From NCBI GenBank assembly GCA_035690495.1, contig DASSKK010000102.1:25495-89494 (forward strand): a stretch of 64,000 nucleotides of DNA, given 5' to 3'. Positions 8,516-16,868 of the stretch are shown here, piece after piece. The notes beneath the pieces are model-generated. The model worked only from the letters and a program-made list of their open reading frames with translations, was not told where the DNA came from and made no database searches. The stretch comes from DASSKK01 sp035690495. GTDB taxonomy: Bacteria > Actinomycetota > Actinomycetes > Propionibacteriales > Nocardioidaceae. The translations under genes were made by a program, and so were the position numbers. Numbering within the stretch: the stretch's first letter is position 1; the number at the start of each line of letters is the position of its first letter.

Positions 8516-8733
8516 TGGCTGCTTCTCTGACTTCTCAAGCGGCAGCAGCGCAGGAGTCAGTCCGCGCGCTGAAACGGGCTCTGTCGTCATCGCGGTCACA
8601 ATGGGGGGACGCCACTCGGCAAACGTTCGATCAGCGTCATGCTGAAGTCGCGGTTGCCTCGGGACGCAAGGTTGCCACTGAGCTTGAATCGCTTGCGCAG
8701 GAGTTGGCTGCGGCTCTCGCCTCTATGTCCTGA
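8515..8733 (+). CDS. Second WXG100-like small helical protein
   Basis: This 72-residue Ala-rich protein is predicted as a helical hairpin with a central turn SRSQWGDATRQTFDQRHAE (about residues 26-44). The turn mirrors the GWQDSERQKFESDF turn of the upstream 88-residue protein. The ATG overlaps the TGA of the preceding gene, so the two are translationally coupled. It could be the partner of the first WXG-like protein or an immunity/chaperone protein for the ParB-tailed protein; the sequence does not decide. Confidence 0.7.
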   Translation: MAASLTSQAAAAQESVRALKRALSSSRSQWGDATRQTFDQRHAEVAVASGRKVATELESLAQELAAALASMS

Positions 8734-8754
8734 ATGTGCCGTGACGCGCAAAGG

Positions 8755-11700
8755 TCACATCTCTATGGGAGGTTGACCTCGTCCGGCCGAGGACGGCTGG
8801 GCGACGGCTTGCCCGGACTGAATCCCGTTGCTGGACGCCCACTGGCGGTTCATCCGTGTCGAACGGGAGCTCATTGCAGCCTCCACACGATCGTCCTCCG
8901 GCTGAGCGGTCCTGACGATCTCGGCGGCTTCCTCAACCGTGAGTTTCTCGATGTGGGCGAGGAGGCCCCGGAGACGGTGGGCGCGCGCCTGCCAGCGTTG
9001 GGCGCGGCCCTCGGCGCTGCCGGAGCCGTACACCTTGCCGTAGAAGGTGTCGTGGCGGCCGTAGACGGCGAGGCTGAGGTCTTCGGCCTCCTTGCAGTGT
9101 CGCACGCGCGTCTCCTTGAGCTCCTGGTCGGCCAGCTGGGTTCGCTGCCGCGCTTCGGCGACGACGGGCAGGGCCTCAGCGTGCGCGGTGGCGACGCGCA
9201 CAGACCAGGATTCCCGGCTGTCGCGAGTCATGTGGCCCCATCGACCGGTGTCGGGGACGCTTCCCCAACGATCGAGCACGGCCTCGCTCGCGGTGCGGGT
9301 CTCCTCGCCTGCCGCGGTATACCTCCGTTCGGCGGCTCGCCTCCCGAGTCGCCCGACAACTTGCCTGGCCTTCCAGGGTTCGTGTTCGCGGGCGGCCGCG
9401 TCGATGTAGGTCTGGCCGTTTGCGAGGGCTTCGGCGAGGAGCGGTGCCATCGTCTTCTTGCGGACAGTTGCGAGCTGTGCTTCGGCTTCGAGGACTGTCT
9501 TGCGTGCTGTTGCTTCCTCCTGCGCGTGGGCCTGCTCTTGCTCGGCGAGGAGCGTTGCGGCTCGCTGCCAGCGGGCGGCCTGTTGTTCGGCGTGGGCGAT
9601 GAGCTTGGTGAGCCGGGCTCGTTCGTCGTTCACGATCTTGACCGGTCCGTCGACGGCGAGGCCACTGACCGACCCTCGTGCTTCGGTGGTGGCGACCTGG
9701 AGGCCACGGTCGGCGCGGTCGCGCTGCATGGCGTCGATGAACTGGTCGCGGGCGTCGTCGAGATTCTCGGCGACGATGTGGAGCACGTTGGCGTTGCGCC
9801 CTCGGGTCATGCCGACGTAAACGCCGGCTGCGTCGAGCGCCTCCGACAGCAGGGTGTCCGAGGTTGCGCTGGTGACGCCTTGGACGCCGTAGACGGTGGC
9901 GGCGTAGGCGAGGTGTACGTGCTCGGGGACGTACTCGGCTGGCAGGGTGACGCTGCGCTGGTGCTTGCGGGGGTTGCCCATCTCGACGACGGCGAGGTCT
10001 CCGTTGGCGCTGACGTGTCGGACGGTCCAGGTCTGGCGGTTGGCGATGCCAAGGGTGCTGTCGTTCTTGCGAGTGGAGATCGTGTCTCCGCGACCGATGG
10101 ATACGCCGTCTCTGCCAGCGACCGTCGGGGTCTCGTCGACTTCGCCTGCCGTGACCCGTTGGGCACGAATGCGCTCGTTGAGGGCGCGGGCTTCGTCGTT
10201 GGTCGCCACCGTCACGGCACGGTGCCCGCGAGTGCTGGTCGCCTCCGAGATTGCTGCGTGCGCGGCCTCCTCGGAGTCGTGGAGCCGGACGAGGCCGAGA
10301 GCATCGAGCTGGTCGAACAAGTCACCCGGGTTGTGTCCGGCGCGCATGCGGATGGTGAGGTCGGCGTACTCAGGGTCGCGGAAGCGGTGCACGGTGTCGA
10401 GATCGTGCACCGGTCCCCCGGCGCCAGCGGAGATCGCGACGGCGATGTCGAGCACGCCGCCCCGGCCGACGGCAGGGAGCTGGGCGCGGTCACCGACGAG
10501 CGCGACGGTGGCACCTGCTTCGGCGGCGAGGGTCAGGAGCGCGATGGCGCTGTCCTGGTCGAGCATCCCGGCCTCGTCGACCACGATCCGCTCACCACGG
10601 GCGAGCTGCGCCCAGGCCGGCGGCGCGGCCTCGATGCGGGTCCAGACGCCGTCGTCGTTCCAACGCCAGCCGTGGGCGTGCAGCACTTTGGCGACGGACT
10701 CGGCAGGGACACCGAGCTCGCGGGTGGCGACGTCGGCTGCCTTCTTCGTCGGCGTCACGATCCGGGTCGCGCGGCCATCGGCTGCCGCTGCGGCGACGGC
10801 GGCACCGAGCATCGTGGTCTTACCGGCGCCTGCGGCGCCTTCGACGATCACCAGCGAGTCGGTCGACGCGATTGCTGCTGCCGCCAACTTCTGAGCGTCG
10901 TCGAGACCGCTTGCGTCTGCGAGCGCATCCACCGCATCGCCGTTGGCTTCGACCGCTGCGGTGAGCAGGTCGCGCAGCTTCGTCTCGGCGGCGACGACGC
11001 CGACGCTGGTCAGGTGCGCAACATGCTCGGGACGAGGCGCCTCGGGTGGGAGCACCGAGAGGCAGTCGCCAACCGCAAGTGCGCTGGCGAGGTCGATCAG
11101 CTGGCTCAGATCAGCGGGCTCGGCTCGGACGCCGTACTCGGTGATGAGCCGGGTGACGTGCTCGCGCACGGTGTGCGGTGTCCAGGTCGACGCGGCCGCC
11201 GCGCAGCGATCAAGCGCGCGGGCGGCGAGTGTCTGGATCTCCAGGTCATCCAGGTTGAGAGGCGGGTGCTCAGGGAGTTGGCGTTGCGCGAACCGCGCGG
11301 GGTCGTACCCGGCGTCAGCGAGCTCCTGCCGCCAGCCATCTTCGCTCGCCAGATTCGTCGGGCGCTTCTGTGGACGGTCCTTGGCCCATGCCTCGGCCAC
11401 CATCCGAGCGTGCACGACCGGACCCGGCTCCTGACCGGGGTGGGCTTCCTCCCAGGCTGCTTCGGCGTCTGCGAGGTTCTTCTCGACCTGTGCGCCGCGC
11501 TTGGACATGAGCGCGTTGTAGGGCTCCAGTTCGGTCACCTCGCCGGTCACCGGGTCCAGCGGCAGCCCATGCGCGTCGAGCGCGTCGGCCAGACCGGGGT
11601 GTGCGGCCAGGACCGCCGTCCCGAGAGCCCGGATCGCGCCCTGCTGCTTGAACAGCGCCGCGGTGTCTAAACCCCTCCACTTGCCCGCTGCCCAAACGCG

Positions 11701-12243
11701 GGTGCCGATCTGGAAGTGAACATGCCTGTGCGGGTCGCCAGCGCGGCTGGTCTTGTGCACCACCGCCACGGTCTGTAGCCGCTCGACCGGCACCACCTCC
11801 TGCCGGCCACGCGGCCCGACCCTGGTCACCGAGTGCTGGGCCAGGAAGCGACGGATCTCGGCCACGGCATCGGCGTGAGCTGCGTCGAGGGCCGCGGACA
11901 CGTCGGGGTGCAACGCGGCTGCTACCGACAGTGACTTCGGAGTGTTGACCACCATCTCCGCGAACCGCGGCGACCCCTTCTTCGCCGTACCCTCCTCGCC
12001 CGGGAGTCGCGGCTTGCCCATCGACGCGCCGGTCACCGGGTCGACCCAGGCCACCCACGCGGCGTACCCCTGCGCGTCCAGCTCTGCCTGCGCCCGTGGT
12101 GTGCCCGCGGCGTCGCTCTCTACGAAGACGGCCAGGGTCGCGCCGTCATCCAGGTAGTAGTCGTCAGCTCGCGAGCGATCCGACTCCAGGTAACGGCGCA
12201 CCGCAGCGCCCGTCCCCCGGAATAGGATCACTCCACCCTTCAC
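8755..12243 (-). CDS. MobF-family conjugative relaxase-helicase (TraA/TrwC type)
   Basis: The 1162-residue protein has an N-terminal TrwC relaxase domain (1-330) with the triple-histidine metal motif HKTSRAGDPHRHVHFQ (about 170-186) and paired tyrosines in DDYYLD (about 28). A RecD-like superfamily 1 helicase follows, with Walker A EGAAGAGKTTML (about 470), Walker B VVDEAGML and the GDRAQLPAVGRGG motif. A coiled-coil tail completes it. Such enzymes nick oriT and unwind the transferred strand. The GTG at 12243 starts the homology shared with the relaxase stub at 16576. The gene converges on the WXG-like operon and is transcribed from a conserved upstream block at 12283-12307. Confidence 0.95.
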   Translation of the reverse strand: MKGGVILFRGTGAAVRRYLESDRSRADDYYLDDGATLAVFVESDAAGTPRAQAELDAQGYAAWVAWVDPVTGASMGKPRLPGEEGTAKKGSPRFAEMVVNTPKSLSVAAALHPDVSAALDAAHADAVAEIRRFLAQHSVTRVGPRGRQEVVPVERLQTVAVVHKTSRAGDPHRHVHFQIGTRVWAAGKWRGLDTAALFKQQGAIRALGTAVLAAHPGLADALDAHGLPLDPVTGEVTELEPYNALMSKRGAQVEKNLADAEAAWEEAHPGQEPGPVVHARMVAEAWAKDRPQKRPTNLASEDGWRQELADAGYDPARFAQRQLPEHPPLNLDDLEIQTLAARALDRCAAAASTWTPHTVREHVTRLITEYGVRAEPADLSQLIDLASALAVGDCLSVLPPEAPRPEHVAHLTSVGVVAAETKLRDLLTAAVEANGDAVDALADASGLDDAQKLAAAAIASTDSLVIVEGAAGAGKTTMLGAAVAAAAADGRATRIVTPTKKAADVATRELGVPAESVAKVLHAHGWRWNDDGVWTRIEAAPPAWAQLARGERIVVDEAGMLDQDSAIALLTLAAEAGATVALVGDRAQLPAVGRGGVLDIAVAISAGAGGPVHDLDTVHRFRDPEYADLTIRMRAGHNPGDLFDQLDALGLVRLHDSEEAAHAAISEATSTRGHRAVTVATNDEARALNERIRAQRVTAGEVDETPTVAGRDGVSIGRGDTISTRKNDSTLGIANRQTWTVRHVSANGDLAVVEMGNPRKHQRSVTLPAEYVPEHVHLAYAATVYGVQGVTSATSDTLLSEALDAAGVYVGMTRGRNANVLHIVAENLDDARDQFIDAMQRDRADRGLQVATTEARGSVSGLAVDGPVKIVNDERARLTKLIAHAEQQAARWQRAATLLAEQEQAHAQEEATARKTVLEAEAQLATVRKKTMAPLLAEALANGQTYIDAAAREHEPWKARQVVGRLGRRAAERRYTAAGEETRTASEAVLDRWGSVPDTGRWGHMTRDSRESWSVRVATAHAEALPVVAEARQRTQLADQELKETRVRHCKEAEDLSLAVYGRHDTFYGKVYGSGSAEGRAQRWQARAHRLRGLLAHIEKLTVEEAAEIVRTAQPEDDRVEAAMSSRSTRMNRQWASSNGIQSGQAVAQPSSAGRGQPPIEM

Positions 12244-12282
12244 GGCTTGCTCCGTATGTTTCTACCATCGCGTTTGATGTAT

Positions 12283-12307
12283 CTACCACGGTAGCATACG
12301 TCCATTC
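12283..12307. promoter_or_regulatory. Conserved block upstream of the relaxase (candidate oriT or operator), copy 1
   Basis: A 25-base segment is identical to 16608-16632. It contains the inverted repeat CTACC-AC-GGTAG followed by CATACGTCCATTC. Upstream of it, copy 1 has a second TCTACC half-site (12261-12266). It lies 40-64 bases before the relaxase start. Perfect conservation in an otherwise diverged flank (about 80 percent similar by eye) suggests selection as an oriT, a relaxase-binding site or an autoregulatory operator. Confidence 0.55.
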
Positions 12308-12496
12308 AGGGTTGCTGGAAGTGAGGAGCAGGGTCAGAGTGGGGCGTGGGCGATGCCGGAGCAGGAGTTCAGGCTGAGGCATGGCTGGCGATCCAATGGG
12401 CGAGCGAGGATTCGGCCGCGTGACACCAGGCTGCATACCCGTTGTCGAGAGACTGTGGCTCTCCGGCAAACTGTGTGTTCACGGAAGGAGGAGCCA

Positions 12497-13081
12497 GTGG
12501 ATCGCGGCGTCGTCACCGAGCTTCATTACATGGCGCCGATCGACAACCTGGCGTCCATCGTGGAGCACGGCCTCCTTAGCCATGCTCGCGCAGCGGCCGT
12601 CCGTCACGTCTCGGTCGCGATGGCAGAGGTGCAGGACCACCGTGCTGGGAGAGTCGTTCCCAACGGTCGTCCCTTGCACGAGTACGTGAACCTCTACTTC
12701 GACGCTCGGAACGCGATGATGCGGCTTCGCCGGGCCGACGATCTGATCGTCATCCGCGTCTCGCCGTTCGTACTTGACTTGGATGGTGTCGTGGTTAGTG
12801 ACGGCAACGCTGCGAACGGACCGACACGCTTCTTCCCCTCGCCAGCCGGCCTCGCTCAACTCGACGAGGAGCGGGTGTTCGCGGAGTGGTGGACCAGCGA
12901 TGACTACTGGGAGCAGCAGGAGCGTAAGCGGCAGCGCCAAGCCGAGGTGCTCGTCCCGGATGTCGTCCCACCCGAGTACATCCTGGGCTGTTACGCGCGC
13001 CGCAGGCCCGCTGCGACAGAATGTCGGAGGTTGGTAGCAAACTTGGCGGTGGAGGTGAATGCCCATGTCTACTTCGACTGA
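12497..13081 (+). CDS. darT: DarT-type DNA ADP-ribosyltransferase toxin (DUF4433)
   Basis: The 194-residue protein is a single DarT domain. Hallmarks are the N-terminal substrate/NAD loop YMAPIDNLASIVEHGLLSHA, the HEYVNLYFDARNAMM block (about 61-75) and the RQRQAEVLVPDVVPPEYI motif holding the presumed catalytic Glu (about residue 150). DarT enzymes reversibly ADP-ribosylate bases in single-stranded DNA, arrest replication and act in phage defence. The GTG at 12497 follows a strong GGAAGGAGGA. The gene overlaps darG by 17 bases. The key residues are present, so the toxin looks active. Confidence 0.93.
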   Translation: MDRGVVTELHYMAPIDNLASIVEHGLLSHARAAAVRHVSVAMAEVQDHRAGRVVPNGRPLHEYVNLYFDARNAMMRLRRADDLIVIRVSPFVLDLDGVVVSDGNAANGPTRFFPSPAGLAQLDEERVFAEWWTSDDYWEQQERKRQRQAEVLVPDVVPPEYILGCYARRRPAATECRRLVANLAVEVNAHVYFD

Positions 13082-14180
13082 AGTCAACAACGTCAAGATC
13101 GTCACTGGCGATCTCCTGAAGTCCAGCCAGCAGACGCTCGTCAACACGGTCAACACGGTTGGCGTCATGGGCAAGGGCATCGCCCTCGCGTTCAAGAAGC
13201 GCTACCCCGACATGTTCCAGAACTACGTAGTGCGCTGCGAGCGCGGCGAAGTCTCCCTGGGCCGGCCGTACGTGTTCGAGGAGCCTGACCACCTGGTCGT
13301 GAACTTCCCGACTAAGGGACACTGGCGGGCCGTCAGCCGCCTGGACGACATCGTCAGAGGGTTGGAACACCTTGAGGCGCACTACAAGGAGTGGGGCATC
13401 ACGTCGCTCGCTGTGCCTCCCCTCGGATGCGGCAACGGTCAGTTGGAGTGGGACGTCGTTGGCCCGACGTTGGTGAGGCACCTGTCGCGATTGGACATCC
13501 CAGTTGAGCTTTACGCCCCTGCGGGTGCTGAGACCGATCCGGCGCAACTTGCCTTGATCGATGACGCGGAAGTGCCGGCCGAGCCGCGCGTTCCGCCGGA
13601 ATGGGTGGCTGTCGTAGCGGTGCTTGACCGGCTCCAGCGGCAGCCCTACCACTGGCCGGTCGGCCGGATCATGTTCCAGAAGCTCGCCTACTTCGCCACT
13701 GAAGCGGGAGTTGCGACCGGTCTTGAGTTCGCTCGCGGCTCCTACGGCCCGTTCAGTGCCGATCTCAAACGCCGAATCGGTCAGCTCCAGAACAATGGCC
13801 TGGCGGTTGAGGCGAAGCGGGGGCAGATGTTCGAAGTCCACGTTGGTCCGACCTATTCAGATGCCGTGGCGCAGGTCCGCGATCGCATGGAGCCCTACCG
13901 GGACGCCGTTGACCGGACCGTCGACCTGATGGCTCGCATGAACACCGCCTCAGCGGAGGTGGCGGCAACAGTTCACTTCGTCGCAGCTGAGGTGAACCGA
14001 TCTACTGGAGCCGCTCCGACACTGAGTGACGTCCTCGATCGGATCGAGGCATGGAAGCCCGGTCGTTTCAAGACCGAGGACGTAGTCGACGCGGTCGCCC
14101 TGCTGTGTATGCGAGCCTGGTCGGAGATCGTGATCGATGACGAGACTGCGCACCTGGTGGAGGAGAGGCTCTCCGCCTGA
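13065..14180 (+). CDS. darG: DarG antitoxin: macrodomain plus C-terminal DarT-binding domain
   Basis: In this 371-residue protein residues 5-155 are a macrodomain (IVTGDLLKSSQQTLVNTVNT, VMGKGIALAFKKRYP, PPLGCGNGQLEW) that removes ADP-ribose from DNA. Residues 175-371 form the helical C-terminal domain typical of DarG (GRIMFQKLAYFATEAGVATG, GSYGPFSADLKRRI), expected to sequester the toxin. The ATG at 13065 is placed by GGAGGT eight bases upstream; an ATG two codons earlier abuts that site and is less likely. It is translationally coupled to darT. Confidence 0.93.
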   Translation: MSTSTEVNNVKIVTGDLLKSSQQTLVNTVNTVGVMGKGIALAFKKRYPDMFQNYVVRCERGEVSLGRPYVFEEPDHLVVNFPTKGHWRAVSRLDDIVRGLEHLEAHYKEWGITSLAVPPLGCGNGQLEWDVVGPTLVRHLSRLDIPVELYAPAGAETDPAQLALIDDAEVPAEPRVPPEWVAVVAVLDRLQRQPYHWPVGRIMFQKLAYFATEAGVATGLEFARGSYGPFSADLKRRIGQLQNNGLAVEAKRGQMFEVHVGPTYSDAVAQVRDRMEPYRDAVDRTVDLMARMNTASAEVAATVHFVAAEVNRSTGAAPTLSDVLDRIEAWKPGRFKTEDVVDAVALLCMRAWSEIVIDDETAHLVEERLSA

Positions 14181-14339
14181 CCGCCCGCCCGATCACTCGT
14201 GCACGCGGCGTCTCATGTGCTAACGCATGTGCTACCGACCCTGTCGATCGGTGTATTCCAGCGATGTCGTTTGCTGGTCCGGCCTGCATTTCACGCTCAG
14301 CTTGAGCGTGATTCGGGGTCTCGGGGTGTGCGGGCGTCG

Positions 14340-14603
14340 AGCCAACCTCGCCAGTACTTCTCCACCGCCTCGTTCTCCTATCGCCACAGTGGCTGGAACG
14401 ACGCGGTCACGCTGACCAAGCGGCCGTACACGATCTCGGACCTGATCAACACCTTCACCGCGGCCGGGCTCTGGATCGAGACCGCCGTCGAGCCGCAGAT
14501 GCCTGCCGATGTCGGCCAACGGTATCCGCACAAGCAGGCCGTCATGAACAAGTACCTCGGCATCTTGATGTTCAAGCTGAGGCCGCTGCCCGACCGGAGG
14601 TAA
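14340..14603 (+). pseudogene. 3' remnant of a class I SAM methyltransferase
   Basis: About 85 codons (YFSTASFSYRHSGWNDAVTL, TISDLINTFTAAGLWIETAVEP, KYLGILMFKLRPLPDRR, stop) resemble the C-terminal end of small-molecule methyltransferases that modify a carboxylate or phenol. The SAM-binding motifs are absent. Upstream codons (14199-14340) do not look like the rest of the protein. It ends 9 bases before the 3' end of the decayed integrase, so it probably marks an older insertion or deletion boundary. Confidence 0.55.
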
Positions 14604-14612
14604 CCGCGACGG

Positions 14613-15851
14613 CTATGCCCCTTCGGACGTCTCGCCGAGGTGTGAGGCGAAGCGGTCGATGGCGCCCTTCTGCATCGTCGGCGTGACGGCGCTGTAGATG
14701 TTCACCGTCGTGGTGATGGTCGAGTGACCGAGTCGCTCCTGGACGACCTTGGGGTGCTCGCCCAGCTCCAGCAGCAAGGTCGCGTGCGTATGGCGCAAGC
14801 CCTTGAGGGTGACGCGAGGGAGCCCCTCGATCTTGGCGGTCGCCCAGTCGAGTCGACGTGTCCAGCGGCTGGTGACGGCATCGGCCACGCGGATGGCTCC
14901 CCGGTCGTCGCCGAACACGTAGGCGTCGGCGCGGGCGAGGTCGAGTGAGACCGCGCCTCGATCGCGCTTGTGGGTCTTGAGGACGCCCAGCCTCTCGGCG
15001 TCGATGTCGATCACGCGCGCGCTGCCGGTCTTGGTGACCTTGGTCGTGTTGGGGAGCGTCACGTCGACGGCCCGACGCAGGCTGATCCAGCCAGTGGTGA
15101 AGTTGATGTCGGACCAGCCCAGCGCGAGCGCCTCGGAGCGGCGCATGCCCGTGAATGCGATTGTGCGCCACAGTGGGAACAGCTCGTCGTCCAGCTCGTC
15201 GCGGTTCCACGTCAGGAACGCCTGGAGCTGCGTGCCGGTCCAGGTGACGATCTCCGGCTTCTGCGCACGCAACTGGCTGGACCTTGGCGGGTTGACGGTG
15301 CGCCTCCTCTTCGCGGGGTTGAGCACGATCAGCCCATCGTCCACCGCGGCGTCGAGCATCGCGGCGAGCAGGACGTGGACCTTGGAGACCGTGTTGGCCG
15401 ACAGCGGCTTGCCGAGCCCGGGCTTGTCCTTGCGCCCAGAGGTCTCCAGCTGCCGGTAGTGGGCCGCGATCCTGGTGGCGGTGAGCGTGTCGAGTCGGAT
15501 CGTGCCGAGGTAGGGCGTGACGTGGTTGCGGATGGTCTTCTTGTAGCCCTCGACGGTCGAGTTCTGCAGCCGCAGCGTCGTGATCCAGTGATCGGCGTAC
15601 TCACTGATCGTCGGCGTCTTGGTCTGGAACCGCCCGTGAGAGCGCTTCTTCTTGAGTGCCTCGTCCAGTGCGCGCTGGGCCTCGTCGAGGCTCTTGAACC
15701 CACCGCGGGTCGGGCGGGTATCGCCCAGCTCGGGGCGCTCGGGGTCCTTGGGGACGTAGATCTGGAACTTCCACCGCTACCCGCCCTGGGTGGCCTAGGA
15801 CGTGAGCGATCCCGCGTGCCGGGACCGCGAGCGGCGGGGCTTCTGGGTCAT
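14613..15851 (-). pseudogene. Decayed tyrosine integrase (element copy 2), two nonsense codons
   Basis: This is a close homologue of the integrase at 1303-2547 along its full length, retaining TGMRRSEALALGW, GLRHTHATLLLELG and TTTVNIYSAVTPTM. Near the N-terminus two in-frame TAG codons (15795-15797 and 15777-15779), six codons apart, interrupt it; copy 1 has TAT and ACG there. No frameshift is visible. Downstream the longest in-frame ATG (15359) would give only the C-terminal catalytic part (248 residues). The final Ser-Ala-Val before the conserved Thr-Pro-Thr replaces Ser-His-Val of copy 1. Confidence 0.88.
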
Positions 15852-15852
15852 G

Positions 15853-16440
15853 TCAGGTCCACCCGTCGGCAGCTTCGTCGCGAGGCGCGGGGAGCGCGTC
15901 AGGGTCAAGGGCGAGCAACCGCAGACGCGCCTCGTCTCTTAGGGCGCCGGCGGCTGCGAGTCGCTGCTCGTAGGTGGCGCGGTGCATCGTGTTGCCCTCA
16001 CGGCCGTCGGCGTACTGGAGCATCAGATTCTCGAAGTAGCGGATCGAGCTGACGGCGTTGAAGTACTCGTCCTTCCAATAGCGAGCCAGGTCCTCGGTGG
16101 TGAGCTTCGCCTGCCCTCGGACCCAGGCACGGAGCTCCTCGCCGTTGTACTGACCATCGGGCACCCCGGTTGGCGGCGGCGTGCCGTCAGGCGGGGTGAG
16201 CAGGGCGGCCGGCGTGGTCTGCAAGATGACGGCGAAGACGGTCAGGTCGTCGACGTCCACCCGTCGGTCGCCGTTCTCGATCTTGCTCAGCGCCGAGGCT
16301 GACATCGCGCGACCGGTGTCCCTGATCCGGTCGGCGAGCGTGCGCAGGTCCATCCCGATCGCTTGTCGTGCGGTGCGCAGGTTTGCCGCTACGTGTTCGT
16401 TCGTGTTCCCGGAGGGGTTCCCTCGCCGCCGCGGCTCCAT
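15853..16440 (-). CDS. XRE-family transcriptional regulator (element copy 2), intact
   Basis: The 195-residue protein is roughly 70 percent identical by eye to the XRE protein at 2549-3133, with the same HTH (SASALSKIENGDRRVDVDDL) and the same coupling to the integrase (TGA, one base, ATG). The ATG at 16440 matches the start in copy 1 (MEPRRRGNPSGNTN); longer in-frame extensions are not conserved. The frame is intact although the neighbouring integrase is dead. It could still regulate element copy 1 through the near-identical HTH. Confidence 0.82.
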   Translation of the reverse strand: MEPRRRGNPSGNTNEHVAANLRTARQAIGMDLRTLADRIRDTGRAMSASALSKIENGDRRVDVDDLTVFAVILQTTPAALLTPPDGTPPPTGVPDGQYNGEELRAWVRGQAKLTTEDLARYWKDEYFNAVSSIRYFENLMLQYADGREGNTMHRATYEQRLAAAGALRDEARLRLLALDPDALPAPRDEAADGWT

Positions 16441-16537
16441 AAAAGAAACATACAACGTCACACTCGATACAGCAAGCGCGAACGTATAGCATTGGGGATC
16501 TCCATGTCGCGTGGAGGAGAGACGGGGGAGACCCGAC

Positions 16538-16576
16538 ACGGAAGAGGATCACTCCACCTTTCAAGCGCTGCTCCAT
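16538..16576 (-). pseudogene. 5' stub of a second MobF relaxase
   Basis: Thirteen codons (MEQRLKGGVILFR) match the beginning of the relaxase at 12243 (KGGVILFR), together with its upstream DNA. The reading frame then runs into sequence unrelated to relaxases, joining the upstream region of the second XRE gene. It is the scar of a deletion that removed excisionase, cargo and nearly all of the relaxase. Confidence 0.75.
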
Positions 16577-16607
16577 CCATATGTATCTAGTATCGCGCTA
16601 CACGTAC

Positions 16608-16632
16608 CTACCACGGTAGCATACGTCCATTC
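16608..16632. repeat. Conserved relaxase-upstream block (candidate oriT/operator), copy 2
   Basis: This is the exact copy of 12283-12307, at nearly the same distance from the relaxase stub. With its flanks (16548-16632 versus 12225-12307) it aligns over about 85 bases. The stretch from here to 16868 holds no other gene I can support. Confidence 0.6.
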
Positions 16633-16868
16633 GAGGGTGAGGGCATAGAGACTGTGAGCTTGAAGAGTGGATGGGTGAGGCTCGGGAGTGGCGCAGGAGG
16701 CCGTGGTTGGTTGGAAGCCGAGTGCGGGGCGCGCGGCAAAGTGAGCGAGTGGGGGGAGAGAGGTCTGGGCATCCGTAGGCGGACTGATCGCGGGTCTATC
16801 GAAATGGCAACCGCGACACTGGGTCGACCGATTACTTTCTGTTTAGGGCTACCGCTAAAGTGAAACTC

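Noticed and set aside
8734..11670. 978-codon plus-strand frame opposite the relaxase
   Set aside because: The minus strand encodes the His-rich relaxase and helicase motifs; the plus frame is a GC-skew artefact.
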